DNA from: Ignavibacteriota bacterium
GTDB taxonomy: Bacteria; Bacteroidota; Ignavibacteria; Ignavibacteriales; Ignavibacteriaceae
NCBI GenBank assembly: GCA_013285405.1
Contig: CP053446.1
Coordinates: 1,711,985-1,775,984 of the forward strand
Length of the DNA stretch: 64,000 nt
Reading direction: 5' to 3'
In this document: positions 39,793 to 48,288 of the stretch, piece after piece
Layout of the letters: each line of letters opens with the position of its first letter
Numbering within the stretch: position 1 is the stretch's first letter
The notes under the pieces: generated by a model
Told to the model about the DNA's origin: nothing
The model's input: the letters and a program-made list of their open reading frames with translations, nothing else
The model's database searches: none
Program-made: the position numbers and the translations under genes

Positions 39793-39812
39793 TTTAATGA
39801 CATTGGAATAAT

Positions 39813-41822
39813 ATGAACCAGGCAATAGTAACTACAATATCAGATCGATGTAAACGATGTTACTCTTGTGTACGCGAGTGTCCTGCATCAGCTATTAAAG
39901 TTATTGATGCGCAGGCACAAGTGATAGAAGAGCGATGCATTGCTTGCGGACATTGCGTAAAAGTCTGTTCCCAGGATGCAAAACAAATATTTTCAGAGAT
40001 AGATTTCACCTATGAACTTCTTGCGGCTAATAATACTGTTGCTATTATCGCACCATCATTTGCAGCTTCATTCCCGGATAACTACAGAAAAGTTCCGGGT
40101 GCATTAAGGAAACTTGGATTCAGGAAAGTAATTGAAACGGCTTTTGGTGCGGATCTGATTGCTAATAATTACATGGATGTGCTGAAAAGTGAAACAGAAA
40201 AAACAATTATCAGTTCAGCCTGTCCGGCAGTTGTAAGCTACATACAGAAATATTATGTAGATCTTGTTCCGAATCTGGCTAAAGTTGTTTCGCCGATGAT
40301 TGCTCTTGGCAGATATCTCAAACAAACTGAAGATGAGGAAGTCAAAATTGTTTTCATTGGTCCGTGTGTTGCAAAGAAGCATGAGGCAAGAGATGAAGAT
40401 GTTATTGGAGTTATAGATGCAGTACTCACTTTCTCTGAGATTAAAGAAATGTTCGGTCAGCAGTCAATCAATATTGATGAGCTTGAAGAAAGTGAATTTG
40501 ATGGACCTTTCGCTATGATGGGAAAAGCTTATCCGCTTGCGGGAGGTTTACTAAAAACAACTGATATTAACGATGACATCCTGGAAAAAGACATCATAGT
40601 TGTTGAAGGAAAGAAAAAAGTTCTTGAAATAATAGAGGAGATTGCCAACAATCATATAAATGCAAAGTTTACTGATATACTCTTTTGTGAAGGCTGTATC
40701 AGTGGACCAGCGATTGATACATCTCTGAATTATTATGCACGAAGAGAAAAAGTAATCAATTATATAAATGAGAACCTGAACACAGTTGATCGAAGAGTCT
40801 GGAAAAGTAATCTCTATAACGCAAGGAAACTCAACCTCGTTAGAAATTTTAAGATTGATAATCAGCGAAGACCGTATCCAACAGAAGAAAAAATTAAACA
40901 GATATTGGCACAGACAGGAAAATACAGTCCGAAAGATGAACTTAATTGCGGCGCCTGTGGTTATGAAACTTGCAGAGAATATGCTGTTGCTATTGCAAAA
41001 GATCTCGCTGAAAAAGAAATGTGTCTTCCTTACCTGATAGAAGAGTTGAAGAATGCCTACGATAATCTCAGCGATACACAGGAACAATTGCGTGTTGCAG
41101 AAAAACTTGCATCAATTGGTCAACTTGCTGCAGGTGTTGCTCACGAAATAAATAATCCGCTTGGAACGATTTTGCTTTATGCATCAATAGTAAAACGTGA
41201 TCTTGAGAAAATTTATCACGAAGATCAGAAAACTCAGGATTTGGATTTGATTGTTGAAGAAGCAAACCGATGCAAAAATATTGTATCAAATCTGTTGAAC
41301 TTTGCTCGTCAGGGAAAACTCAATCTGACCGAGTTTGATTTAACAGAATCAATTATTGAAATATTAAGACCTTTTACATTTGATTCGGAATACAGACAAA
41401 TTGATTTTAAGTTTAACATACTGAAGAATGGTTATAAAATAACGGGTGATGAAGATCAGCTTAAACAGGTTTTCATCAACGTAATCAATAATGCATGCGA
41501 AGCAATGAGTGAAAGCGTGAAGAAAGAACTATCTATCAACATTTCTTCTGATCAAAATAATTTTATTGTTGAAATCTCCGATACAGGAAACGGAATACCA
41601 AAAGATAATCAGAACAAAGTGTTCACTCCATTCTTCACGACAAAAAATATCGGGAAAGGAACAGGACTCGGTCTCGCAATTTCTTATGGTATAATTAAAA
41701 TGCATAAAGGAAATATTACTTTTGCAACTGAGACAGGAAAAGGAACAACATTTAAGATAACATTACCAAAAAAACAGACGTATAAAAAAGATGAATTACT
41801 TGAAGGAGCTAAAGCATTATGA
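39813..41822 (+). CDS. Sensory [FeFe]-hydrogenase fused to a histidine kinase
   Basis: A 669-aa cytoplasmic sensor. Two N-terminal [4Fe-4S] motifs use Cys 13-23 and 42-52. The hydrogenase large-domain core follows (about 70-340): SSACP (Ala136, Cys137), GPCVAKKHEA (Cys185) and CEGCISGP (Cys 292, 295). The four cubane ligands are kept, but the proton-transfer Cys of TSCCP is Ala. This is the change reported for the sensory hydrogenase of Thermotoga maritima. A further [4Fe-4S] motif lies at Cys 379, 382, 387 and 404, then a coiled coil, HisKA with His444 (AAGVAHEINNPLG) and an HATPase domain (GKGTGLGLAIS). No PAS domain is seen. It overlaps the receiver gene by 4 bp. Probable input is H2 or redox state. 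Confidence 0.9.
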   Translation: MNQAIVTTISDRCKRCYSCVRECPASAIKVIDAQAQVIEERCIACGHCVKVCSQDAKQIFSEIDFTYELLAANNTVAIIAPSFAASFPDNYRKVPGALRKLGFRKVIETAFGADLIANNYMDVLKSETEKTIISSACPAVVSYIQKYYVDLVPNLAKVVSPMIALGRYLKQTEDEEVKIVFIGPCVAKKHEARDEDVIGVIDAVLTFSEIKEMFGQQSINIDELEESEFDGPFAMMGKAYPLAGGLLKTTDINDDILEKDIIVVEGKKKVLEIIEEIANNHINAKFTDILFCEGCISGPAIDTSLNYYARREKVINYINENLNTVDRRVWKSNLYNARKLNLVRNFKIDNQRRPYPTEEKIKQILAQTGKYSPKDELNCGACGYETCREYAVAIAKDLAEKEMCLPYLIEELKNAYDNLSDTQEQLRVAEKLASIGQLAAGVAHEINNPLGTILLYASIVKRDLEKIYHEDQKTQDLDLIVEEANRCKNIVSNLLNFARQGKLNLTEFDLTESIIEILRPFTFDSEYRQIDFKFNILKNGYKITGDEDQLKQVFINVINNACEAMSESVKKELSINISSDQNNFIVEISDTGNGIPKDNQNKVFTPFFTTKNIGKGTGLGLAISYGIIKMHKGNITFATETGKGTTFKITLPKKQTYKKDELLEGAKAL

Positions 41823-42226
41823 ATGAGAAAAAGAAAATTTTATTAGTTGATGATGACCTCGATCTGCTTGAACAAAATAAAATATTAATCGAATCCAAAG
41901 GTTATGCGGTTATAACAGCAGGCAGTTTAAAAGAAGGATGGGAACAATACAGAAAATCCAAACCGGATGCAGCAGTTGTTGATCTGATTATGGAAGAACA
42001 CGATTCGGGTTTTGTGCTTTGTTACAAAATTAAAAACGACCAGCACGGAAAACATATTCCTGTGTTTATACTTACTTCAGCAACTTATGAAACAGGTTTT
42101 AAGTTCAGTGCATCAACGAGCGAAGAAAAGGAATGGATAAAAGCTGATGCAATTATAAATAAACCTGTCGTGATTGATGACTTCGTAAAGAAGCTTGAAA
42201 GTTTTTTTGAGTTGAAAGAGAAATAA
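41819..42226 (+). CDS. Single-domain response regulator
   Basis: A 135-aa receiver domain alone. The acidic pair is LLVDDDLDLL, the phospho-acceptor is the Asp in AVVDLIMEEHDSG (about residue 53), the Thr/Ser is in FILTSAT and the Lys in IINKPV. A short insertion (KFSASTSEEKEWIKA) precedes the Lys. It has no output domain, so it must act by protein contact or as a phosphate shuttle. Its start overlaps the sensory hydrogenase kinase by 4 bp (ATGA), which makes that kinase the likely phosphodonor. Confidence 0.9.
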   Translation: MNEKKKILLVDDDLDLLEQNKILIESKGYAVITAGSLKEGWEQYRKSKPDAAVVDLIMEEHDSGFVLCYKIKNDQHGKHIPVFILTSATYETGFKFSASTSEEKEWIKADAIINKPVVIDDFVKKLESFFELKEK

Positions 42227-42308
42227 CTTTGTGTCTTTGAGACTTCGTGGCTATTTTTTTCTTTGCCACTAACCTGCCTGCGGTAGGCAGGGACACCAGG
42301 ACTCAAAG
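42227..42308. repeat. Palindromic intergenic repeat with a nested hairpin
   Basis: Outer halves CTTTGTGTCTTTGAG...GTGGC and GCCACTAA...GACACCAGGACTCAAAG are an imperfect inverted pair of a second repeat type. A perfect hairpin CCTGCCT-GCGGT-AGGCAGG (42273-42291) interrupts the right half between CCACTAA and GACACCA. The element fills the gap between the two signalling genes. Confidence 0.65.
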
Positions 42309-42323
42309 TAAAATTACAATTCT

Positions 42324-43820
42324 ATGAAAGAACACAAACCAAAAGTTTTAGTTGTTGACGATGAAAAAGCACTGCGCACTGGCGTAAAGCGTTTGCTCGA
42401 AATGGAGAATTATGAAGTAACTGAAGCAGAAAACGGAACAGAAGGGATAAAGTTAGGAACTGAAACAGAATTTGATCTCGCTGTAATTGATTTGAAAATG
42501 CCGGATGTTGATGGTATTGAAGTCCTGAAAAAAATAAAGAAAAAATTTCCCAATACAATTTGCTATATCGCTACTGCTTACGCCAGTTATGAAACTGCAG
42601 TTGAGGCAACACGAATTGGTGCACATGGTTATATAACAAAACCTTTCCCCGTTGAAGAATTAATTCAAAATCTGAAAGAAGGATATCAGACAAGACAAAT
42701 TTATATCGAAGCGGATAATTGGCGGAAGGAACGGGAGGAGCGTCTTCTCGAAGTTGCTTTTGAAAAAACTAGACTCAACACTATCATCAACTCAATAAAT
42801 GATGGAGTGCTTGTGATCAACAAAGCTGGTGAGGCTGTACTTTATAATCCGGCTGCACTGAAGCTTCTGGAACTTGAATCAATTCAGATTGAAGAGAAAA
42901 TTATCAGCAGGCTTCATCCAGAAATAGCTGAACTTGTTAATAATATTTTGAATAAAGAAGTATATCATCCGAGCTCATATTCATCACAAGTGGAGATGAA
43001 ACCGCACGGAGATTTGTTTGTTGAGGCAACTGCATCACCTGTTCCGCATCCTGATAATTCGCTTGCAGGAGTTGTGGTCGTAATCAGAAATATAACAGCG
43101 TTGAAAAAAATTGAGCAGTTGAAATCTCAGTTCGTATCAATGGTGTCCCACGAATTGAAAGCTCCGATCGCTGCTGTTTACGGGTTTCTCAATTTAATTA
43201 CTGATGAAAATATAAAACTTACCACCGAACAGCAGAAAGATTACATCGTTCGCTCTCAATTACGACTTGATGGACTGCTTAAAATGGTAAACGATCTTCT
43301 GGATATTTCAAGAATGGAAATGAAAACCGTTAAGCGTGAGATTAAACAGGTCTGTGTTGAAGAAGTAATTAAATCTTTACTTGAACTTTTCCAGGTCGAG
43401 ATAAGTAAAAAAAGAATCTCAGTTGCGTTGAAATGTGAGACTCAATCTGCTTGCATCAAAGCTGATTATGAGGAAATAAACCGGCTCTTCACAAACTTCA
43501 TCAGTAATGCTATTAAGTATAACAAGGAAAACGGTTCTGTCTCGATAACAATTTCAAAATCAGGTGACTACCTTATTACTGAAATAAAAGACACAGGCAT
43601 CGGACTGAAACCTGAAGAGAAGAAAAAGTTATTTTCTGAATTCTTCCGTGCAAAGAATGAAAAGACAAAATCAATCAGCGGAACAGGACTTGGTTTATCA
43701 ATTGTCAAACGAATAGTTGATTCATATTCAGGAAAGATTGAAGTTGAATCTGAGTTTGGCAATGGGACAACATTCAAAGTTTATTTGCCATTTACAGTTC
43801 AGACAGAAGATAGAGGATAG
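42324..43820 (+). CDS. Receiver-PAS-histidine kinase
   Basis: A 498-aa soluble protein. Receiver at about 8-120 (VVDDEKALR, VIDLKMPDVDG with the acceptor Asp near 56, TKPFPVEE). A coiled linker and a PAS domain follow (about 150-260, NDGVLVINKAGEAVLYNPAA). Then HisKA with the His in FVSMVSHELKAPIAAVYGFL and an HATPase with NAIKYN, DTGIGL and GTGLGLSIVK. It has no membrane helix and no DNA-binding domain. It follows the receiver gene after a repeat and probably belongs to the same hydrogen-linked signalling relay, taking phosphate on its receiver and passing a signal to an unknown regulator. Confidence 0.88.
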   Translation: MKEHKPKVLVVDDEKALRTGVKRLLEMENYEVTEAENGTEGIKLGTETEFDLAVIDLKMPDVDGIEVLKKIKKKFPNTICYIATAYASYETAVEATRIGAHGYITKPFPVEELIQNLKEGYQTRQIYIEADNWRKEREERLLEVAFEKTRLNTIINSINDGVLVINKAGEAVLYNPAALKLLELESIQIEEKIISRLHPEIAELVNNILNKEVYHPSSYSSQVEMKPHGDLFVEATASPVPHPDNSLAGVVVVIRNITALKKIEQLKSQFVSMVSHELKAPIAAVYGFLNLITDENIKLTTEQQKDYIVRSQLRLDGLLKMVNDLLDISRMEMKTVKREIKQVCVEEVIKSLLELFQVEISKKRISVALKCETQSACIKADYEEINRLFTNFISNAIKYNKENGSVSITISKSGDYLITEIKDTGIGLKPEEKKKLFSEFFRAKNEKTKSISGTGLGLSIVKRIVDSYSGKIEVESEFGNGTTFKVYLPFTVQTEDRG

Positions 43821-43913
43821 TTTTTACTTAAAACGAAATTAATTTGTATAGTTGTTATACTTTTAGATTTAATGGCTTAGTTTTAAATAAGCTTTTTAAT
43901 AAAAGGTATTAAA

Positions 43914-44027
43914 ATGAAAAGTACTTTGCGTGATACGGTTGCTTTATCTTGTAAAACTTCAACTTTTGTGGAAGCTCCAACCAATTATTTTGCAATTTTT
44001 TCTGCAAAATTCATCTTACCCAAATAG
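43914..44027 (+). CDS. Possible small protein (37 aa)
   Basis: ATG to TAG frame with AAAGG 8 bp upstream of the start, in an otherwise gene-free region. The reading (MKSTLRDTVALSCKTSTF, then a hydrophobic middle with FAIFSAKFILPK) shows no known motif. It may be chance. Confidence 0.25.
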   Translation: MKSTLRDTVALSCKTSTFVEAPTNYFAIFSAKFILPK

Positions 44028-44037
44028 TACGAAATGT

Positions 44038-44081
44038 CTTTCAGGAAATTATTTGTAAATTTCTTTGCAATTCCCTGAAAG
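44038..44081. promoter_or_regulatory. Hairpin upstream of the hybrid regulator
   Basis: CTTTCAGGAAATT at 44038-44050 pairs with AATTCCCTGAAAG at 44069-44081 (13 bp, one mismatch, 18-base loop). No T run follows. It may be a leader structure or a protein-binding palindrome. Confidence 0.4.
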
Positions 44082-44190
44082 CTAAATCAGGAATTTGTTA
44101 TTTAATTAAAAAAAAACAATTTTTATCAGACAGAATAACACTGATCTCTTTAAAACAATATTGTCAATATAAAAAATAATTTTACTTAAA

Positions 44191-47100
44191 GTGCTTAAGT
44201 ATCCATTTGCCTTTTTATTTATACACCTGATCATTTATTTTCCAGGAAATTCTGATATTTATGCTCAACAAGAGAATATAAAATTTGAGCGTTACTCCAT
44301 TGATCAAGGTATGTATGAAACAAATATTACTTCCATGATTCAGGATAACAATGGCTTTTTGTGGTTTAGTACTTTTAGCGGTATCGAAAAGTTTGACGGA
44401 TATAGCTTCACCGCTTACAAAAATAATCCGGATAACAAAACTAGTATTGATAATGCTTTCACGAATACTTTGTATGAAGATAGTGAGAGAAATATTTGGA
44501 TAGGTAATAAGCACGGATTTGATAAGTTCAACAGAACGAATGGTATCTTCACACATTTCAAAATATATCCTGATGAACTGGAAACCAAAATTAATAGCAA
44601 CGTAATTTCAATTTGCGAAGATAATGAAGGGAAACTTTGGATTGGAACGAGTGATGGATTACACAGGTTCGATAAAAGTTCCGGAAAATTTAATATTATA
44701 CTCCATGATAATAGAAATGACGAAACTATTAACAGCAATACTATTAATTCAATTTATAAAGACAAAGCAGGCTCACTTTGGTTTGGCACTGGTAACGGAC
44801 TTGATAAGTTTGATCATGCGACAGGAAAGTTCATTCATTATTGGAACAATATTAAAAATAAAAGTGAATCATCTGACTATTTTGTAAATACTATCTTCGA
44901 GGATAACTCAGGTAATTTTTGGCTGGGAACACACAATGGAATAGTTGTATTTGATATTAAAAGTATGACCTCCAGCCGTTATCTTCATGGAAACATGAAT
45001 TCAGTTACTTCTATTTGCGAAGATGAATTTGGAACTCTTTGGATTGGTACCAGGGAAAATGGACTATATTCACTCAATAAAAGAACATTGAAAGTATTAC
45101 AATACATACATAATCCTGAAGAACAGAGTAGTATAAGCAGCAATCAAATATCCACTGTATTTAGAGAACGATCTGGTACGATCTGGATTACAACTATTGA
45201 TGGTGGTATTAACAAAATAAATCGTGTAAAGCAGCCATTCAAATTATATTCATTTGATTCCGTAAGAAAAATTGTTTTAGGAAACAATAATAAACTCTGG
45301 ATCGGCACAGCAAATGGGTATTATAAATTTAATCCTGAAAATGAAGAGAGTATTCCATATTCGTTTGGAATTGATGAATTAATTGAAGAAGAGAAATCCG
45401 GTGACTTATGGATCGGCACACTTTCCAGTGGTATTTATAAAATGAATGTAGATGGAGGTAGAACAAATTTTTCTACATCTGCCGGAGAAGAAATTACCAG
45501 GCGTATATTATGTATGTATAAAGAATCTGACGGCACAGTCTGGATAGGTACGGCTGCCGGAAGTGTTTATAAGATTGATCCGAACCAAACTCATCTTAAA
45601 AAGATAATGCAGAACACCGGCACAGTCAAGGATTTATATTTAGATAATTTTGGGATGATGTGGGTTGCTTCGTACGAAGGTGGATTAATTTGTTATGATT
45701 CTAAAAAAAATGTTATTGTCAAAAAATATTATCCTGACTCAAAAAACCCAAACAACACCAAAAGCCAGACTTTCCTGGAAATTCTCGAAGATAAAACAGG
45801 CACATTATGGTTTGCAACAGATGAGGGTTTAGGTAAATATACACGATCAACAGATAGTATATATTATTATAATTTGAGCGATGGATTGCCTGTGGATTTA
45901 ATCTGGTCAATCCTTGAGGATGATCATAATAATATCTGGTTTAGTAGCCGGAAAGGTATTTCCAAATTAGATACAAAGACAAATAAATTTCAGAATTATG
46001 ACATCTCTTATGGATTACCGAAAAACGGACTTAGTAATATTTATGGGTGCAAAACTGAAAATGGTGAAATGTATTTCGGATATCCGGGCGGTATTGTCAA
46101 ATTCCATCCTGATAGTATTAAAATTAATACATTCATACCTCCGGTTGTAATCACTTCTGTAAAAAAACTCGATAAACCTGTTTCGGTTGAAAATGAAATT
46201 CACTTTTCGCACGATGAAAACTTTTTATCATTTGAATTTGTCGCATTAAGTTATCTGAGCCAGGAAAGAAATCAGTATGCTTATATGATGGAAGGGATTG
46301 ATACGGGTTGGGTTTATTCAGGAACAAGAAGATTTGCAACATACCCCAACCTTGATCCCGGTAAATATACTTTCAGAGTAAAGGGGTCAAATAATGATGG
46401 TGTGTGGAATAATAATGGAACTTCTATTGCAATTATAATTTCTCCACCTTTCTGGAGAACCTGGTGGGCTTACAGTTCTTATGTTCTTATCTCGATTTTC
46501 TTACTTTATTGGATAAGACGGTATGAAATGGACAGACTAAAATTAAAAGATAAAATTAAAATGGATGAAGCTGTTCTTAAGGAAAAAGAAGAGACAGAAA
46601 AAATGAAATCCCGGTTCTTCGCAAACATCTCTCACGAATTCAGAACACCGCTTACCTTAATACTTGGACCTGCCGAGAAAATCATTTCAAATATCTCAAA
46701 AGATATTAATAAAGATGCCGGAGCTATAAAGAGAAATGCTTTAAGACTCCTGCAATTAGTTAATCAGTTATTGGATATTTCAAGATTAGAAGCAGGAAAA
46801 CTCAAACTTGAAGCTTCAAAAGGAAATATAGTTGCTTTCATAAAAGGAATCACATTATCATTCGAATCATTATCTGAATCGAGAGATATAACATTAAAGC
46901 TGCAGGCAGAGAAAGATCAGATTGATCTCTATTTTGATAAAGAAAAAATGATAAAAATTTTAACTAACATTTTATCAAACGCATTTAAGTTCACACCAGA
47001 GAATGGAAGAATTACAGTATCTGTAAGCGAATGTCCTGCTGATATGACTGAGAGTCATCCCGAACTTGTCTTCGGATCTGCATTTGTTTTAGCATCTTCA

Positions 47101-48288
47101 ATTGATGATGAGATTCCGAACCGGGGTCGAAATGACAAGATGAAAAAATTTGTTGAAATAAAAATAAGAGATACCGGAATCGGAATTACTCAGGATGAAA
47201 TACCAAAACTATTCGACAGGTTTTACCAGGTAGATAGTTCACTTTCAAAAGAATATGAAGGAACCGGAATTGGATTAGCTTTAACCAAAGAACTTGTAGA
47301 GCTTCATCATGGAAATATTTCTGTTGAAAGTGAAATGAGAAAGTTTACCGAGTTCATTTTAACTTTTCCGATTGGCAGAGATCATTTAAAAGATGACGAG
47401 ATTGTTGAAGAAAAAAAAATAAAGGAAGATGTCATTCAGACCGCAGGAGGCTTTCAGATGAGTTTAAATGAATCGTTCTCACACTTTGACAAGCTCAGTT
47501 TGACAAGTGAGATTTATAATGAAGAAGCAGATGCTGAAAAGACTATCATCCTCATCGTTGAAGATAATTATGATATGAGAGAATATATAAAAGATTCACT
47601 CGATGCAAGCTATCAGGTTGAAGAAGCGATTAACGGAGAACAAGGCGTTAGAAAAGCAGAAAAAATTATTCCCGATCTTATTATTTCAGATATGATGATG
47701 CCAAAGATGGATGGTCAGGAATTAACAAGGATCTTAAAGAACAATGAGAAAACCAGCCATATCCCGATCATATTGTTAACTGCAAAATCTGAACAGTCGG
47801 ATAAAATTGAAGGTTTAAGAAAAGGTGCAGATGATTACCTTATCAAACCGTATGATGCAAAAGAACTACAGGTGAGGATTGAAAATCTGATCGCAATCAG
47901 AAAAAAATTGCAACAGAAATATGGAAACGTTCAATTCACACAAAAGAAAATTGAAAAAAAATTAAGCAGCATTGATGAAGAATTTATGAAAAGAGTAATT
48001 GCTGTAATAGAAAATCATTTATCAGATGAAAAATTCAGTATAGAAGAATTTAGCAGCGAATTAAATATGAGCAGAGTTCAGCTTCATAGGAAACTTAAAG
48101 CATTGGTGGGTAAATCTGCCGGTCATTTTCTAAGATCCGTTCGATTAACAAAAGCAAAAGACTTTATAGAAGAACAAAAGGGTAATATATCCGAAATAGC
48201 TTACTCAGTAGGTTTTTCAAGCCCTGCTTATTTTACAAAATGCTTCAAGGAAGAATTCGGTTACCTACCCAAGGATTTGCAAAAATAA
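44191..48288 (+). CDS. Hybrid two-component system: propeller sensor, kinase, receiver and AraC output
   Basis: A 1365-aa one-protein signalling system. Signal segment, then periplasmic two-component propeller repeats (about 30-650; DNNGFLWFSTFSGIEKFDG, GKLWIGTSDGLHRFD), a Y_Y_Y domain (about 660-755), a membrane helix (about 763-780), HisKA with the His near 815 (ANISHEFRTPLTL), HATPase, a receiver from about 1118 (LIVEDNYDMREY, ISDMMMPKMDG) and an AraC-type HTH from about 1290 (IAYSVGFSSPAYFTKCFKEEFG). Members usually sense glycan fragments and switch on genes beside them. The HATPase domain carries an extra loop of about 35 residues encoded by a palindromic repeat. GTG start. No SusC/SusD pair is adjacent. 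Confidence 0.93.
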   Translation: MLKYPFAFLFIHLIIYFPGNSDIYAQQENIKFERYSIDQGMYETNITSMIQDNNGFLWFSTFSGIEKFDGYSFTAYKNNPDNKTSIDNAFTNTLYEDSERNIWIGNKHGFDKFNRTNGIFTHFKIYPDELETKINSNVISICEDNEGKLWIGTSDGLHRFDKSSGKFNIILHDNRNDETINSNTINSIYKDKAGSLWFGTGNGLDKFDHATGKFIHYWNNIKNKSESSDYFVNTIFEDNSGNFWLGTHNGIVVFDIKSMTSSRYLHGNMNSVTSICEDEFGTLWIGTRENGLYSLNKRTLKVLQYIHNPEEQSSISSNQISTVFRERSGTIWITTIDGGINKINRVKQPFKLYSFDSVRKIVLGNNNKLWIGTANGYYKFNPENEESIPYSFGIDELIEEEKSGDLWIGTLSSGIYKMNVDGGRTNFSTSAGEEITRRILCMYKESDGTVWIGTAAGSVYKIDPNQTHLKKIMQNTGTVKDLYLDNFGMMWVASYEGGLICYDSKKNVIVKKYYPDSKNPNNTKSQTFLEILEDKTGTLWFATDEGLGKYTRSTDSIYYYNLSDGLPVDLIWSILEDDHNNIWFSSRKGISKLDTKTNKFQNYDISYGLPKNGLSNIYGCKTENGEMYFGYPGGIVKFHPDSIKINTFIPPVVITSVKKLDKPVSVENEIHFSHDENFLSFEFVALSYLSQERNQYAYMMEGIDTGWVYSGTRRFATYPNLDPGKYTFRVKGSNNDGVWNNNGTSIAIIISPPFWRTWWAYSSYVLISIFLLYWIRRYEMDRLKLKDKIKMDEAVLKEKEETEKMKSRFFANISHEFRTPLTLILGPAEKIISNISKDINKDAGAIKRNALRLLQLVNQLLDISRLEAGKLKLEASKGNIVAFIKGITLSFESLSESRDITLKLQAEKDQIDLYFDKEKMIKILTNILSNAFKFTPENGRITVSVSECPADMTESHPELVFGSAFVLASSIDDEIPNRGRNDKMKKFVEIKIRDTGIGITQDEIPKLFDRFYQVDSSLSKEYEGTGIGLALTKELVELHHGNISVESEMRKFTEFILTFPIGRDHLKDDEIVEEKKIKEDVIQTAGGFQMSLNESFSHFDKLSLTSEIYNEEADAEKTIILIVEDNYDMREYIKDSLDASYQVEEAINGEQGVRKAEKIIPDLIISDMMMPKMDGQELTRILKNNEKTSHIPIILLTAKSEQSDKIEGLRKGADDYLIKPYDAKELQVRIENLIAIRKKLQQKYGNVQFTQKKIEKKLSSIDEEFMKRVIAVIENHLSDEKFSIEEFSSELNMSRVQLHRKLKALVGKSAGHFLRSVRLTKAKDFIEEQKGNISEIAYSVGFSSPAYFTKCFKEEFGYLPKDLQK
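47054..47136. repeat. Palindromic repeat lying in frame inside the hybrid regulator
   Basis: Arm 1 (47054-47080, GTCATCCCGAACTTGTCTTC...) and arm 2 (47110-47136, GAGATTCCGAACCGG...CGAAATGAC) are inverted copies matching the intergenic family at 25752 and 37297. They encode about residues 955-982, between two strands of the ATPase domain, just before KKFVEIKIRDTGIG. Confidence 0.7.
47431..47507. repeat. Possible second repeat-derived segment in the hybrid regulator
   Basis: GTCATTCAGACCGCAGG at 47431 and CACTTTGACAAGCTCAGTTT at 47482, ending TGACAAG, resemble the ends of intergenic elements of the CTTCGACAAGCTCAG type known from many bacterial genomes. They encode the linker between the kinase and receiver domains. 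The match is weaker than at 47054. Confidence 0.35.

Larger units (their letters stand above)
43821..44190. other. 370-bp intergenic region before the hybrid regulator
   Basis: Apart from the possible 37-codon frame at 43914 and the hairpin at 44038-44081, listed separately, it is AT-rich with A runs near 44110. No promoter could be named with confidence. It must hold the start signals of the hybrid regulator, whose GTG start at 44191 has no clear ribosome site. Confidence 0.4.
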
